Assembly: GCA_028281215.1 (NCBI GenBank)
Contig: JANQKH010000285.1
Coordinates: forward strand, 1 to 26,160
DNA from: Phycisphaeraceae bacterium
GTDB lineage: Bacteria > Planctomycetota > Phycisphaerae > Phycisphaerales > Phycisphaeraceae
DNA length: 26,160 nt
Reading direction: 5' to 3'
The translations under genes were made by a program, and so were the position numbers. Position 1 is the stretch's first letter. Each line of letters starts with the position of its first letter. Positions 1-7,364 of this stretch are shown piece by piece. Below the pieces are notes generated by a model. That model worked only from the letters and a program-made list of their open reading frames with translations. It made no database searches and was not told where the DNA came from.

Positions 1-5
1 CGCCA

Positions 6-1073
6 TCAGAATCGAATGGTGACCGAAACGCTAAGCAAGTGGATTGTGCCGAACTCCGAATCCAGTTCGGGAAACGCATTGTACTGGTACGCCAAGTCGA
101 TCGGAATTCCTTCAATGCCGTAAAACCCCACACCGCCGCTGACGGTGACGTCGGTATCGGAGTCAATCAACACACCGCCTCGCAACGCAAGAATGTCCGT
201 CGGCCGCACATGTCCGCCAACTCCAAATCGAAGAGCGTCAGCAGCGGTATCCGCGTCATCTTCTTGATGAAAAAAACTCAAGTCGGCATAGAGCCCCCAT
301 TGCCGACCCTCACGGTAACCAATCCCCAATCCAGCGCCCCAGGTGAGAAACACACCATCCGTCGGAGCGCCCGGGATCGGCGTGCCGACAGGCAATCCAC
401 CGCCCAACGAACGGACATCAACATCGCCTTCGCCGTAACCCAATGCCCCCACCGCGCCCATAGACCAATGATCGTCGATCAACCATAGTGCGCCGGCCGC
501 CAGATCGAATGACAACAACTCGATAGCCTGACTGACGGCGACCGGCCCCTGATCAAACTCGAACTCAATATTCGCATCGACTAGTCGTCCTTCAATACCC
601 ACGGCCAAATTGTCGTTCAGCGTTGTACCGTAACCCAAAAAGAACTCGTTGGATCGCAATTCATCTCGGATCCGATTGCCGGTCACCGTCGACACGTTGC
701 CCGTGCTTTGATTGAACGTGTCCGTCCGAGCGTAGGCGAAGGTGAACGTGCCGATCTCCGGAACGCACAGGTCCATCGTGCCGGCGAACACCGTGAAATA
801 TGCGTCGCTCTCTGCAACGGCAGTGGCGTTGGTCATGGTGAGCGTGATCGGTTGATCACCTGCAAACCCCAACCCCGCTGGATTCTCTGAACCGCCGACG
901 GGATTGGCGATCGACGCCACCATCCCGGCCGTTGCTGTGAAGTTGGTCGCCCGTTCGAGTGCAAACCCCACTCTATAAAACACAGGCTCATCCGAAATGT
1001 CGCCCGATCGGGCGATCGGCGTCAAACATGCAATGGTAACCATGATGATCCAATGGATGCGTTGCGTTGTCAT
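6..1073 (-). CDS. Predicted outer-membrane beta-barrel protein
   Basis: The 355-residue protein opens with a basic and hydrophobic signal peptide (about residues 1-23, cleavage near IARS-G). The rest is a series of short alternating strands rich in Gly, Tyr and Phe, and it ends in VSVTIRF with a terminal Phe, the usual last-strand signature recognised by the BAM assembly machinery. Gly- and aromatic-rich segments such as LAAGALWLIDDHWSMGAVGA and GLGIGYREGRQWGLYADLSF look like transmembrane hairpins. Near residues 45-70 there is an ANPVGGSENPAGLGF stretch, reminiscent of the N-terminal region of PorV/FadL-like barrels, but I cannot assign a family. The stop is TGA at 6-8 and the start is ATG at 1071-1073. 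It is divergent from the His-rich gene at 1449. The substrate is unknown; a pore or structural role is inference. Confidence 0.8.
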   Translation of the reverse strand: MTTQRIHWIIMVTIACLTPIARSGDISDEPVFYRVGFALERATNFTATAGMVASIANPVGGSENPAGLGFAGDQPITLTMTNATAVAESDAYFTVFAGTMDLCVPEIGTFTFAYARTDTFNQSTGNVSTVTGNRIRDELRSNEFFLGYGTTLNDNLAVGIEGRLVDANIEFEFDQGPVAVSQAIELLSFDLAAGALWLIDDHWSMGAVGALGYGEGDVDVRSLGGGLPVGTPIPGAPTDGVFLTWGAGLGIGYREGRQWGLYADLSFFHQEDDADTAADALRFGVGGHVRPTDILALRGGVLIDSDTDVTVSGGVGFYGIEGIPIDLAYQYNAFPELDSEFGTIHLLSVSVTIRF

Positions 1074-1448
1074 GTGAATGCCCCGAGTGGAATTGGATTC
1101 TCGCCCAATCTGATCAGTCTACACGTCGGCCGCAGGATTTCCAAAGCAATTCATGCGAATCAACTGGACAACAGCATTAGACGGCAAGTGATGCGGATCA
1201 ACATTGTGTGTCAAGGCCGGCGAGTTCAGCGACTGCCTGCTTTCTGCGGCCATCGCAAAGTTTGCAGCGGCGGCAACATATTTAATACGTGTACGTAACA
1301 CTTGCATGCCTGCTGTGATCGTGGCCGCAGCCCGGCCCAAACTCGGACCCGCAGGGTCAACGCGACCCAATCGACCGCCACAGCCCAATCGCAGCGTCAG
1401 GGTGACCTGCGAATCCCAATTTGGACTTTCTTCAACAGGAGCTTCATC
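1074..1448. promoter_or_regulatory. Divergent intergenic region, presumed promoters
   Basis: This 375-bp gap lies between two divergently transcribed genes and must hold both promoters. An AT-rich patch near 1275-1290 (ACATATTTAATACG) after TTGCAG is the best promoter-like stretch for the plus-strand gene, but the spacing is poor. A small GACCC-GCA-GGGTC hairpin lies near 1350. I see no convincing small gene here. Confidence 0.3.
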
Positions 1449-2123
1449 ATGAAACAGATTCATCCTCTTAATCTCACAACAGCCATTGCGGTCGCCCTGC
1501 TCACCACCGTCCTCGTGGCGACCTCCACGTTCGCGCAGCGGGGCGGGGATCGGAACAACACCGATCGAAACAAAGCCAACCGCCATGCGACATCGAACAG
1601 TCGGCATGACCGAACAGCCGATGTGAACCGCACGCATCATCCGGCGCCGACGAAGACCAGCTCCACCGTACATGACAAACACAACCAGCACGGCCATCGC
1701 GATCATCCCCATCACGGCGATCACCGAAGCCACGCATCGCATACACGCCACACACCTCACATCGATCGCGGCAGACATCACCGCGGCCACATCCGTTTCG
1801 ATCTTGGCCGGCACGAGCCGCACACCGTCAGCCGCAAGATCTGGGTACCCGGCCGTTATGAAACCCGCACCGAGCGCGTGCTCGTGCAGGCCGGTCACTA
1901 TGACACCAAGGTGATCCCCGCGCGGTATGAATGGCGACGCCATCACGACCACTGGGACCGTGTCTGCGTCGAACCGGAGCGCACGGTCAAAGTCTGGCAT
2001 CCCGCCGAGTACGAAAACCGCACGGTGAAAGTCTGGGTGCCCGGCTACTACAAGACTGTGCAGTCGACGCGCTGCCACCGCACACGCCCCAGTATTTCGA
2101 TCGGCGGCATCTTCCGCTTCTGA
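1449..2123 (+). CDS. Secreted His-rich protein with YxxR/WxPxxY-type repeats
   Basis: The 224-residue protein begins at ATG 1449, chosen because AGGAG at 1437-1441 sits 7 nt upstream and the first 29 residues form a clear signal peptide (cleavage near FA-Q30). Residues about 30-115 are low complexity, dominated by His, Arg, Asp, Asn and Thr, with many HH and HxH pairs. From about residue 120 there are imperfect repeats of about 12 residues built on V/I-W-x-P-x-x-Y-E-x-R-T: KIWVPGRYETRT, VKVWHPAEYENRT and VKVWVPGYYKTV. Similar WxPGxY repeats occur in periplasmic or exported bacterial proteins of unknown function. The His-rich part could bind metal ions; that is inference. The gene stands alone and is followed 32 bp later by a strong terminator. 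Confidence 0.85.
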   Translation: MKQIHPLNLTTAIAVALLTTVLVATSTFAQRGGDRNNTDRNKANRHATSNSRHDRTADVNRTHHPAPTKTSSTVHDKHNQHGHRDHPHHGDHRSHASHTRHTPHIDRGRHHRGHIRFDLGRHEPHTVSRKIWVPGRYETRTERVLVQAGHYDTKVIPARYEWRRHHDHWDRVCVEPERTVKVWHPAEYENRTVKVWVPGYYKTVQSTRCHRTRPSISIGGIFRF

Positions 2124-2155
2124 TCGCACCGCATACGGCCTGCCTCCTGCCCCAG

Positions 2156-2192
2156 CCGACGCGTGTTGTTCGCAGCACGCGTCGGTGTTTTC
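2156..2192 (+). terminator. Rho-independent terminator of the His-rich gene
   Basis: A perfect 10-bp GC-rich stem (CCGACGCGTG at 2156-2165, CACGCGTCGG at 2176-2185) with a 10-nt loop is followed by TGTTTTC. It lies 32 bp after the stop at 2123 and is one of the clearest intrinsic terminators in the window. Confidence 0.85.
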
Positions 2193-2220
2193 GTGGGGCG
2201 GGTTGGAAACATTTGGTGGG

Positions 2221-2300
2221 AACACCGAGGGCACCGAGATGGAGTGAGAGGGGAAGGGATGTAAAGGAGGCAGAGGAGGTAAGGAATGTAGACGTTCGCG
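2221..2300 (+). repeat. Purine-rich intergenic repeat, copy 1
   Basis: A nearly pure A/G tract lies between the terminator and the sulfatase stop. Its core GAGGAGGTAAGGAATGT resembles GAAGAGGTACAGAATGT in the gap after the sigma-factor gene (near 14940-14960). It is non-coding as far as I can see. Confidence 0.5.
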
Positions 2301-2310
2301 TTGCAAGGGT

Positions 2311-3756
2311 TTAGTTTCCGACTGCCTTTTGGACGGCTTGTTGGATTGCCTCCTTGTGGTATGACGGATCATTGTGCTGTTGGCCATAGTGGGCGAGGGC
2401 GGCGGCGAGGCGTTTGACGGCGTCGGCGTAAGCCGGATCATCAAAGTAATTGTTCAACTCTTTCGGGTCTTTTGTGACGTCGAACAGCCAGGGTTTTTCA
2501 TTGGGGGCGAAGACGAGTTTGTGATCATCGGTCGCCGCGCAGATCCAACTGCCTTCGCCCGTGCCGCGCAGGAACGCCACATCCGTCCATGGCTTGCCTT
2601 GCTTTTCGCCCGTCAACAACTGCGTGAAGTCCCGGCCGTCGACCTTCACATCATGCTTCACTTCCATTAACGTCATCACTGTCGGCAGAAAGTCGACACA
2701 GGACAGCGCTTCATCAATCACCACGCCGCCTTTGACTTTGCCGGGTGCGTAGATCAGAAACGGAATGCGAGCCGATGCTTCGTAGGGAATGCCTTTGTTG
2801 AGTCGCCCGTGTTCACCGCACAAGTCGCCGTGATCGGAGGTGAAAACGATGATGGTGCGTTCCATCAATCCCTGCTTGCGCAGTTCGGCGTAGATGCGAC
2901 CGAGGTTGTCATCAATGCACTTGACCATGCCGTAGTACGGCCCCATGATCCGGGCGATGATCTTCGGGCTGAGTTTGTTCGTGATGCGCGCCCAGGCCGG
3001 CGTTTGTTCCAATTTCTTGGTCAGCGTCGGCGGAATCGGCACTTTAGTGTTGGCAAACATCGTGTCGTACGGCGCGCGGACGGTGTTGGGCCCGTGCGGA
3101 TCAGGAATGCTGAGCATGTAGCAGAACGGCTTGTCCTTATTGGTGCGAATAAAGTCGATGGTGCGGTCCGTCAGCCAATCGGTGGCGAAGGACTGTTCGT
3201 CAGCGCCGTCGACGCCGTAGGTCGGCTTGCCGTTTTTTCGCGCAGCGACGCGCGGGCCTTTCGCGGTGATTTCAAACTTCTTCCAGTGCCCGCGGTTGAA
3301 CATGTAGCGGTTGTCGTCGAAGCCGAACTTTCGCTTGGGCGCCCAGCCCGGTTTGGCGCTGCCGTCAAGATGCCACTTGCCTGCGTAGCCTGTCGAGTAA
3401 CCCTGCCGTTGGAGGATCTGTGCGAACGTTGTGACCTTGTCGCTCATCGGAATATTGTTGTTGACCACCGGCGTCTTCTGCGGATACAGACCGGTCAACA
3501 AAGACGCCCGCGACGGCGAACAGACCGGCGTGGTCGCGTAGAAACTGGTGCACTTGGCGCCGTGTTCGGCAAGCCAGTCGATGTGCGGTGTCTTGACCGT
3601 CGTACCGCCATAACAGCCAAGTGTGCGGAAGTTGTGCTCGTCAGTCTGAATGATCAGCAGGTTGTATTTGGGCGCCGCGGAGGAGGGCTCCACGCCAACC
3701 GTGCTGATCATGCCCACCAGGATCAAAGCGAATATGCAGTTGATTTGTTTGGTCAT
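2311..3756 (-). CDS. Secreted type I sulfatase (arylsulfatase family)
   Basis: The protein has 481 residues from ATG 3756-3754, where AAGGAG lies about 8 nt upstream and a signal peptide follows (residues 1-28, cleavage SSAA-P). The frame stays open upstream to 3894, but that part is Arg-rich repeat-derived sequence and unlikely to be translated. The sulfatase signature C79-S-P-S-R83 is complete, so Cys79 should be converted to formylglycine by a maturase not seen here. Other family residues are present: TDEHN near residue 39, GKWH at 126-129, and TSDHGDLCGEHG near 307-318 with metal-binding D308 and H309. Such enzymes hydrolyse sulfate esters, in planctomycetes mostly on algal polysaccharides, in the periplasm or outside the cell. 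The exact substrate cannot be read from sequence. No neighbouring glycoside hydrolase is present. Confidence 0.95.
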   Translation of the reverse strand: MTKQINCIFALILVGMISTVGVEPSSAAPKYNLLIIQTDEHNFRTLGCYGGTTVKTPHIDWLAEHGAKCTSFYATTPVCSPSRASLLTGLYPQKTPVVNNNIPMSDKVTTFAQILQRQGYSTGYAGKWHLDGSAKPGWAPKRKFGFDDNRYMFNRGHWKKFEITAKGPRVAARKNGKPTYGVDGADEQSFATDWLTDRTIDFIRTNKDKPFCYMLSIPDPHGPNTVRAPYDTMFANTKVPIPPTLTKKLEQTPAWARITNKLSPKIIARIMGPYYGMVKCIDDNLGRIYAELRKQGLMERTIIVFTSDHGDLCGEHGRLNKGIPYEASARIPFLIYAPGKVKGGVVIDEALSCVDFLPTVMTLMEVKHDVKVDGRDFTQLLTGEKQGKPWTDVAFLRGTGEGSWICAATDDHKLVFAPNEKPWLFDVTKDPKELNNYFDDPAYADAVKRLAAALAHYGQQHNDPSYHKEAIQQAVQKAVGN

Positions 3757-3810
3757 CGAGGCATCTCCTTGACTTGTGCCGGCCATCCTATCCGCAGTCG
3801 TCGCATGATT

Positions 3811-3842
3811 GGCCGGTCGGGTTTCGCATCCCCTGACCGGCC
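3811..3842 (-). promoter_or_regulatory. Hairpin upstream of the sulfatase
   Basis: GGCCGGTC (3811-3818) pairs perfectly with GACCGGCC (3835-3842), and an inner GGG/CCC can extend the stem. It lies 55-86 bp upstream of the sulfatase start, probably in its untranslated leader. It could be a regulatory hairpin or the edge of the adjoining TGTCCGG array. Confidence 0.4.
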
Positions 3843-4082
3843 CGAATGTCCGGCGAGTTGTCCGGCCGCACGTCCGAGACCGATGTCCGGACATCCCCCC
3901 ACCCCGAAAGCGGCCATTTCGTTATAAATACTTTTGCCAAATTGGTTTGCGATGAAATCAGGCCATGTCCGCCGGACATGCCCGGACATCCGACCCCCGC
4001 TCTTGTCCCAAAAACGTGGTTTTCGATGTCCGGAATCGTGTCCGGATCGTGTCCGGCCGTGTCCGCGAATGTCCGGCGGACA
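3834..4082. repeat. TGTCCGG motif array in a gene-free gap
   Basis: The 532-bp gap 3757-4288 holds no gene I can support. Exact TGTCCGG occurs at 3847, 3859, 3884, 4027, 4039, 4050 and 4070, and its complement CCGGACA at 3887, 3972 and 3982. One-base variants occur at 3834, 3871, 3966 and 4060. Within clusters the starts are 10-13 bp apart, about one DNA turn. Three sites combine into palindromes: 3882-3895 (GATGTCCGGACATC, perfect), 3964-3980 (8-bp arms around one C) and 4070-4082 (6-bp arms around one G). Short reading frames across it encode only SGH/RTC/PDM strings generated by the repeat and should not be called genes. A protein-binding array or a dispersed repeat element are both possible. 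Confidence 0.75.
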
Positions 4083-4093
4083 CCAAAATACCC

Positions 4094-4113
4094 ATATCTG
4101 TGCGCACAGATAT
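4094..4113. promoter_or_regulatory. 20-bp perfect palindrome, operator-like
   Basis: ATATCTGTGCGCACAGATAT is self-complementary over all 20 bases and lies 11 bp after the last TGTCCGG unit. The size and two-fold symmetry fit a dimeric regulator site. No regulator gene is adjacent, and the nearest starts (sulfatase at 3756, both flanking genes on the minus strand) are distant, so its target is unclear. Confidence 0.45.
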
Positions 4114-4288
4114 CGTCACGGGCGTCTGCACTGTGCCTGACTGGCGAATGAGCTTGGACGGGCCATCGATGGAGAAAATCGATGTGCGACATGATCGGGA
4201 TATTGTACCAGAATTACGAACAAAATGCGAGTATGAATTGGATGGCGGCAAGTCATCTGGGACGGCGGAGGAGTGTCGTTATTCCCCC

Positions 4289-4687
4289 TCAATCATGCTT
4301 GCCCTGCACGTGCCGCACAGCCCGGTAGATCATCAGGATGATGCCCGATGCGAACAGGCCCACGACAAGGCCGGCAAAGGCGCCGAACAGGGCGCCGGCT
4401 TCCGGAGGCAGATCCCATTTGGGTTTCATGGCCGCGAGCCCTGCGCCGAGTCCGGCGCAGACAAGGACGGAAATCAGAATGAAGATGGCCTGAAACTTGT
4501 TGTCGCTTTTGCGCATGTTCAGACTGACGACGGTGTCGGTAACGATGTTGTAGGCGGCTTGTCCGTCGGTGAGGTCATTGTCGGTGTTGTGCGGCGCGCG
4601 CCGATCACCGTGCGCCTGCGGCGTGCTCGGCGCAACTGGATCGCTTTGCGACATGCCGTTCGTCGGCTGCGCGTTTTCATCCTGCAT
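4289..4687 (-). CDS. Small two-helix membrane protein, unknown
   Basis: This 132-residue protein starts at ATG 4687 with GGAG about 8 nt upstream and ends at TGA 4289-4291. Residues 1-55 are polar and Pro/Gln/Asp-rich, likely cytoplasmic. Two hydrophobic segments follow, about residues 66-87 (AIFILISVLVCAGLGAGLAAM) and 98-122 (ALFGAFAGLVVGLFASGIILMIYRAV), separated by a short WDLPPEA turn. The Gly/Ala-rich helices suggest tight packing. I do not recognise a named family. It lies 69 bp downstream of the GYF-domain protein on the same strand and may be co-transcribed with it. Confidence 0.75.
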   Translation of the reverse strand: MQDENAQPTNGMSQSDPVAPSTPQAHGDRRAPHNTDNDLTDGQAAYNIVTDTVVSLNMRKSDNKFQAIFILISVLVCAGLGAGLAAMKPKWDLPPEAGALFGAFAGLVVGLFASGIILMIYRAVRHVQGKHD

Positions 4688-4756
4688 GGCGTTGCTCCGT
4701 GCGGGGTGTGTGACAACCCTGCGTCATTCCTGAGTCATGCCTGGATCAGGCAGGCG

Positions 4757-5848
4757 TCACTTGTTGAACCCAAACTTCACCTGTCCCTGACCGCCGGCCA
4801 TGATGTCGACGATGTTCATGTTCAGGTACGAGCCGAGTTTGAGTGAGCCGGGTTGGAATTGACTGCTGTTCTCAAACGTCACGTGGTTGTCGTTCCAACC
4901 GATGTTGCCTTCGTAGTCAGCCGGTGTCGGCCTGCTTGTCACCGACACATCGGAGTGATAGGTGTGCTCGGTCAGATCACTGCGGATCTGGCTGCTCGGA
5001 TCAGCGACGATCGGCGCCTGGCTGTTGTTGGTGTCTTGCCACTCGAGCACGCGACGGCTGTCGCCGGTGAATTCGAGGAAGGCATAAGAGTAGTTGGGCG
5101 GTCCGCCGCCGCCTGTCGAAAGCAGCGCGGGCGCGGTGAGCAGAACAGCGGATGTGTCACGCGGGCTGATGATGTATTCCGGCGTGAAGAACTGACCGTT
5201 CAGAAGCATCGCGTACACCGCAGATTGATCAACCGGCGTGGGAGCGTTGCCAGAGTATTCACCGTTCTGAAATTGCACCGTCGTCAACACCGTGCCGTCA
5301 ACGTTGCGGCCGGGGTAGTACGAGTTGTTCGAATTGCTCCACAGCACCATCGCCTGCTGGATGCCGCGAACCTGTGTGCCGTTCTGCATGCGTTGTGCGG
5401 TGCGGCGGGCGGCGCCAAGGGCGGGCAGCAAAATCATGATCGCCACACCCACGACGCAGACGAGCACGACTGCGACGACAACCGCGGCGATCAGGCACCC
5501 GTTGGAACTTTGGCTCTTTTGCGGACTGCCGTAATACTGCGCGGAAGGTCGGCCGCCCTGCTGGGCCGGCGCGTTGGGACCCATGTTCGGCCCGGATGCA
5601 CCGATGTCCGACCTACCCGCGGCGCGGGCGCTGGCGGCACCGTCGAATCCGGCGGGCTGACCGCCACCGCCCTGCCCAAACGGTAACGCCAGGTTGCTGG
5701 CGTCGATCCATTCAGTCAGGTCTTCGTTCCACACCTGATCGGTCGGCGCGAGGTCGCCGTTGCTTGCCATTTGTTTGAGTTGTTCCTGCGTGAACGGGCC
5801 TGACTCCCGCCCATCGCGCGCGACGTGCCATTGTTTCTCGTTGGACAT
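4757..5848 (-). CDS. GYF_2-domain membrane protein with pseudopilin-like ectodomain
   Basis: The start at ATG 5848 is chosen because AAGGGGG lies upstream and the first 50 residues form a GYF_2 (DUF4339) domain (WHVARDGRESGPFTQEQL... to EWIDASNL). The protein has 363 residues. A Gly/Pro/Gln-rich linker spans about 55-115 and a transmembrane helix about 118-141. LLPALGAARRTAQRMQNGTQVRGIQQAM then matches the N-terminal helix of DUF1559/pseudopilin-like planctomycete proteins. The ectodomain has NNSYYPGRNVDG, NYSYAFLEF, EWQDTNNSQAPIVAD and GNIGWNDNHVTFENS. It shares these blocks with three tandem proteins at 11472-14086, so it is the fourth member of a local family in which the signal region is replaced by GYF-linker-TM. 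GYF_2 domains are usually cytoplasmic adaptors that bind proline-rich peptides, so it may couple cytoplasm to surface; that is inference. Confidence 0.85.
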   Translation of the reverse strand: MSNEKQWHVARDGRESGPFTQEQLKQMASNGDLAPTDQVWNEDLTEWIDASNLALPFGQGGGGQPAGFDGAASARAAGRSDIGASGPNMGPNAPAQQGGRPSAQYYGSPQKSQSSNGCLIAAVVVAVVLVCVVGVAIMILLPALGAARRTAQRMQNGTQVRGIQQAMVLWSNSNNSYYPGRNVDGTVLTTVQFQNGEYSGNAPTPVDQSAVYAMLLNGQFFTPEYIISPRDTSAVLLTAPALLSTGGGGPPNYSYAFLEFTGDSRRVLEWQDTNNSQAPIVADPSSQIRSDLTEHTYHSDVSVTSRPTPADYEGNIGWNDNHVTFENSSQFQPGSLKLGSYLNMNIVDIMAGGQGQVKFGFNK

Positions 5849-6008
5849 GCATGCCCCCTTCGGGATCACCGGTGAAGTAGTCAAATTTTAGATACGACAG
5901 GCGTGCATAATACCACAGACCAAGTGATGCCGCCGTGTGGTGGGAGCACAGGAATCCTATGAATCTCCCGCCTCACAGGAGCGCCGGCGCCTCAGCGTGA
6001 GCAAAATA

Positions 6009-6066
6009 CTGTGCCACGCAAATCCTTTGTCACAGGCGCCAGTGCACACTTTGCAAAGTGTGGCAC
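6009..6066. repeat. Dispersed hairpin repeat and 18-bp palindrome
   Basis: CTGTGCCACGCAAATCCTTTG-TCACAGG (6009-6035) is a diverged copy of the hairpin at 11389-11418. Right beside it, CACACTTTGCAAAGTGTG (6045-6062) is a perfect 18-bp palindrome. The pair lies 23-80 bp downstream of the desaturase stop and may help end its transcript, but there is no T-run. The 240-bp gap 5849-6088 holds no gene I can support. Confidence 0.5.
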
Positions 6067-6088
6067 GCATTGGTCAAATCGCGCGACC

Positions 6089-7129
6089 TTACGATGATGT
6101 CGATCGTGCACCACTGAACCCGACCATGCATTTGCGGTCTTCGTCCCAGAGTTTGACGAACAGGCATTTGAAGCTGGATAGGAACGTCAGCTTGTAGGCG
6201 TTCTGGAATTCGGGATTTTCGTCGTAGCACTGTTTGAGCCGGTAGTTGGGGATTCGGCTGTCGAGGTGGTGGATGTGATGGAAGCCGATGTTGGCGGTGA
6301 ACCAGCGGAGGACGCCGGGCAATTCGAAGTACGAGCTGCCGTGAATCGCCGCCTCGGCGTAGCTCCAGTCTTCGTGTTGACGCCAATAGGTGTCATCGTA
6401 CTGATGCTGCACATAGAACAGGTACATACCGACGGTGGACGCGACCGCCATCATGGGCAAGTGGACGAGGATGAAAGGCCAGACGCCGATCATCAAACAA
6501 CCGATGGTGATGTAAATCCCCAGCACCCAGTTGGTCCAGTACACGCTTTCGCGCGCCTTGTGGTTGTCCTTGGGCATGTCGTATGCCGAGCGCTGGATCA
6601 ACGCGAAAAGAATGATCGGTACGATGAGAAAGGTAACGATCGGATTGCGGTAAATGCGGTAGCCCAGTTTTTTCATGGGCGACAACGCCTGGTATTCCCT
6701 AACGGTGAGTGTGGGGATGTCGCCGTGACCACGGCGTTCCAAGTCGCCGGAGCCGGCGTGGTGTTGGGCGTGCGACCAGCGCCAGGTGTAGTAAGGCGTC
6801 ATGGTCATCACACCAAGCCAGAAGCCGACGAAGTCGTTCGCGCGTTTCGATTTGAAAAATGAACCGTGCCCGCAATCGTGGTGAATGATGAATAAACGGA
6901 TCAGCAACAGGCCGGTGGGGATCGACAGGCCGACGGTGATCCAGTAGGACCAGGAGAGGCTGTACCAGATCAACACATACATGGCCAGAAACGGCACGAG
7001 CGTGTTGACCAGTTGCCAGACACTGCGTTTGGTGTCGGACACGCGGTACTTGGCCAACTTCTCTCGAAAGTGGGCAGGAATCGCGGACGTTTCGGGCAAC
7101 GTGGAATCAATACTCAAAGGCGCATTCAT
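6089..7129 (-). CDS. Membrane fatty acid desaturase (acyl-lipid type)
   Basis: The 346-residue protein has all three histidine boxes of the membrane di-iron desaturases: H84-DCG-H88, H120-AQ-H123-H124 and H284-HI-H287-H288. These hold the two irons that activate oxygen to insert a cis double bond into an acyl chain. Hydrophobic segments occur near 41-80, 100-115, 165-180 and 200-240, as expected for four membrane spans. WSHAQHHAGSGDL and WFTANIGFHHIHHLDSRIPNYRL resemble the delta-12/omega-6 subgroup, but position specificity cannot be settled by eye. The start ATG 7129-7127 has no clear Shine-Dalgarno upstream (GATAAATCCCC). It is a single-gene unit, perhaps used to adjust membrane fluidity. 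Confidence 0.93.
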   Translation of the reverse strand: MNAPLSIDSTLPETSAIPAHFREKLAKYRVSDTKRSVWQLVNTLVPFLAMYVLIWYSLSWSYWITVGLSIPTGLLLIRLFIIHHDCGHGSFFKSKRANDFVGFWLGVMTMTPYYTWRWSHAQHHAGSGDLERRGHGDIPTLTVREYQALSPMKKLGYRIYRNPIVTFLIVPIILFALIQRSAYDMPKDNHKARESVYWTNWVLGIYITIGCLMIGVWPFILVHLPMMAVASTVGMYLFYVQHQYDDTYWRQHEDWSYAEAAIHGSSYFELPGVLRWFTANIGFHHIHHLDSRIPNYRLKQCYDENPEFQNAYKLTFLSSFKCLFVKLWDEDRKCMVGFSGARSTSS

Positions 7130-7364
7130 GGGGATTTATCGCTGGGGTGGGCGGGAATCATAGCACAAAAGCCATGATGGGGGGGATATCGGCAAAACGA
7201 TCGCAAACGACGGAAACCAAGGGGCAATCGGGGCTGTCGGCCGGGCGCCATCGCGCGGGAAGGGGCAACGGCAGCGTGACCGAGCGGCCATCCTAGGCGG
7301 CAGGTGATGCCCTTCCCTGTCGCTCATCTTCGGCGATCGGCGTCATGTTTCTGCGATAAACGGA

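Noticed and set aside
1119..2444. 441-codon open frame on the minus strand
   Set aside because: It is antisense to the His-rich gene, has no signal, domain or ribosome-binding site, and is low-complexity Pro/Arg/Val. The plus-strand gene has all of these.
2809..3927. 372-codon open frame on the plus strand opposite the sulfatase
   Set aside because: It is a shadow of the GC-rich sulfatase gene, whose catalytic motifs are intact on the minus strand.
3834..4113. CRISPR array
   Set aside because: The repeat unit is 7 bp with 3-6 bp between copies and no spacer-length unique sequences; no cas genes are present.
3846..4846. Several open frames across the TGTCCGG array
   Set aside because: Their sequences are repeat-derived strings in every frame and strand, with no domain or ribosome-binding site.
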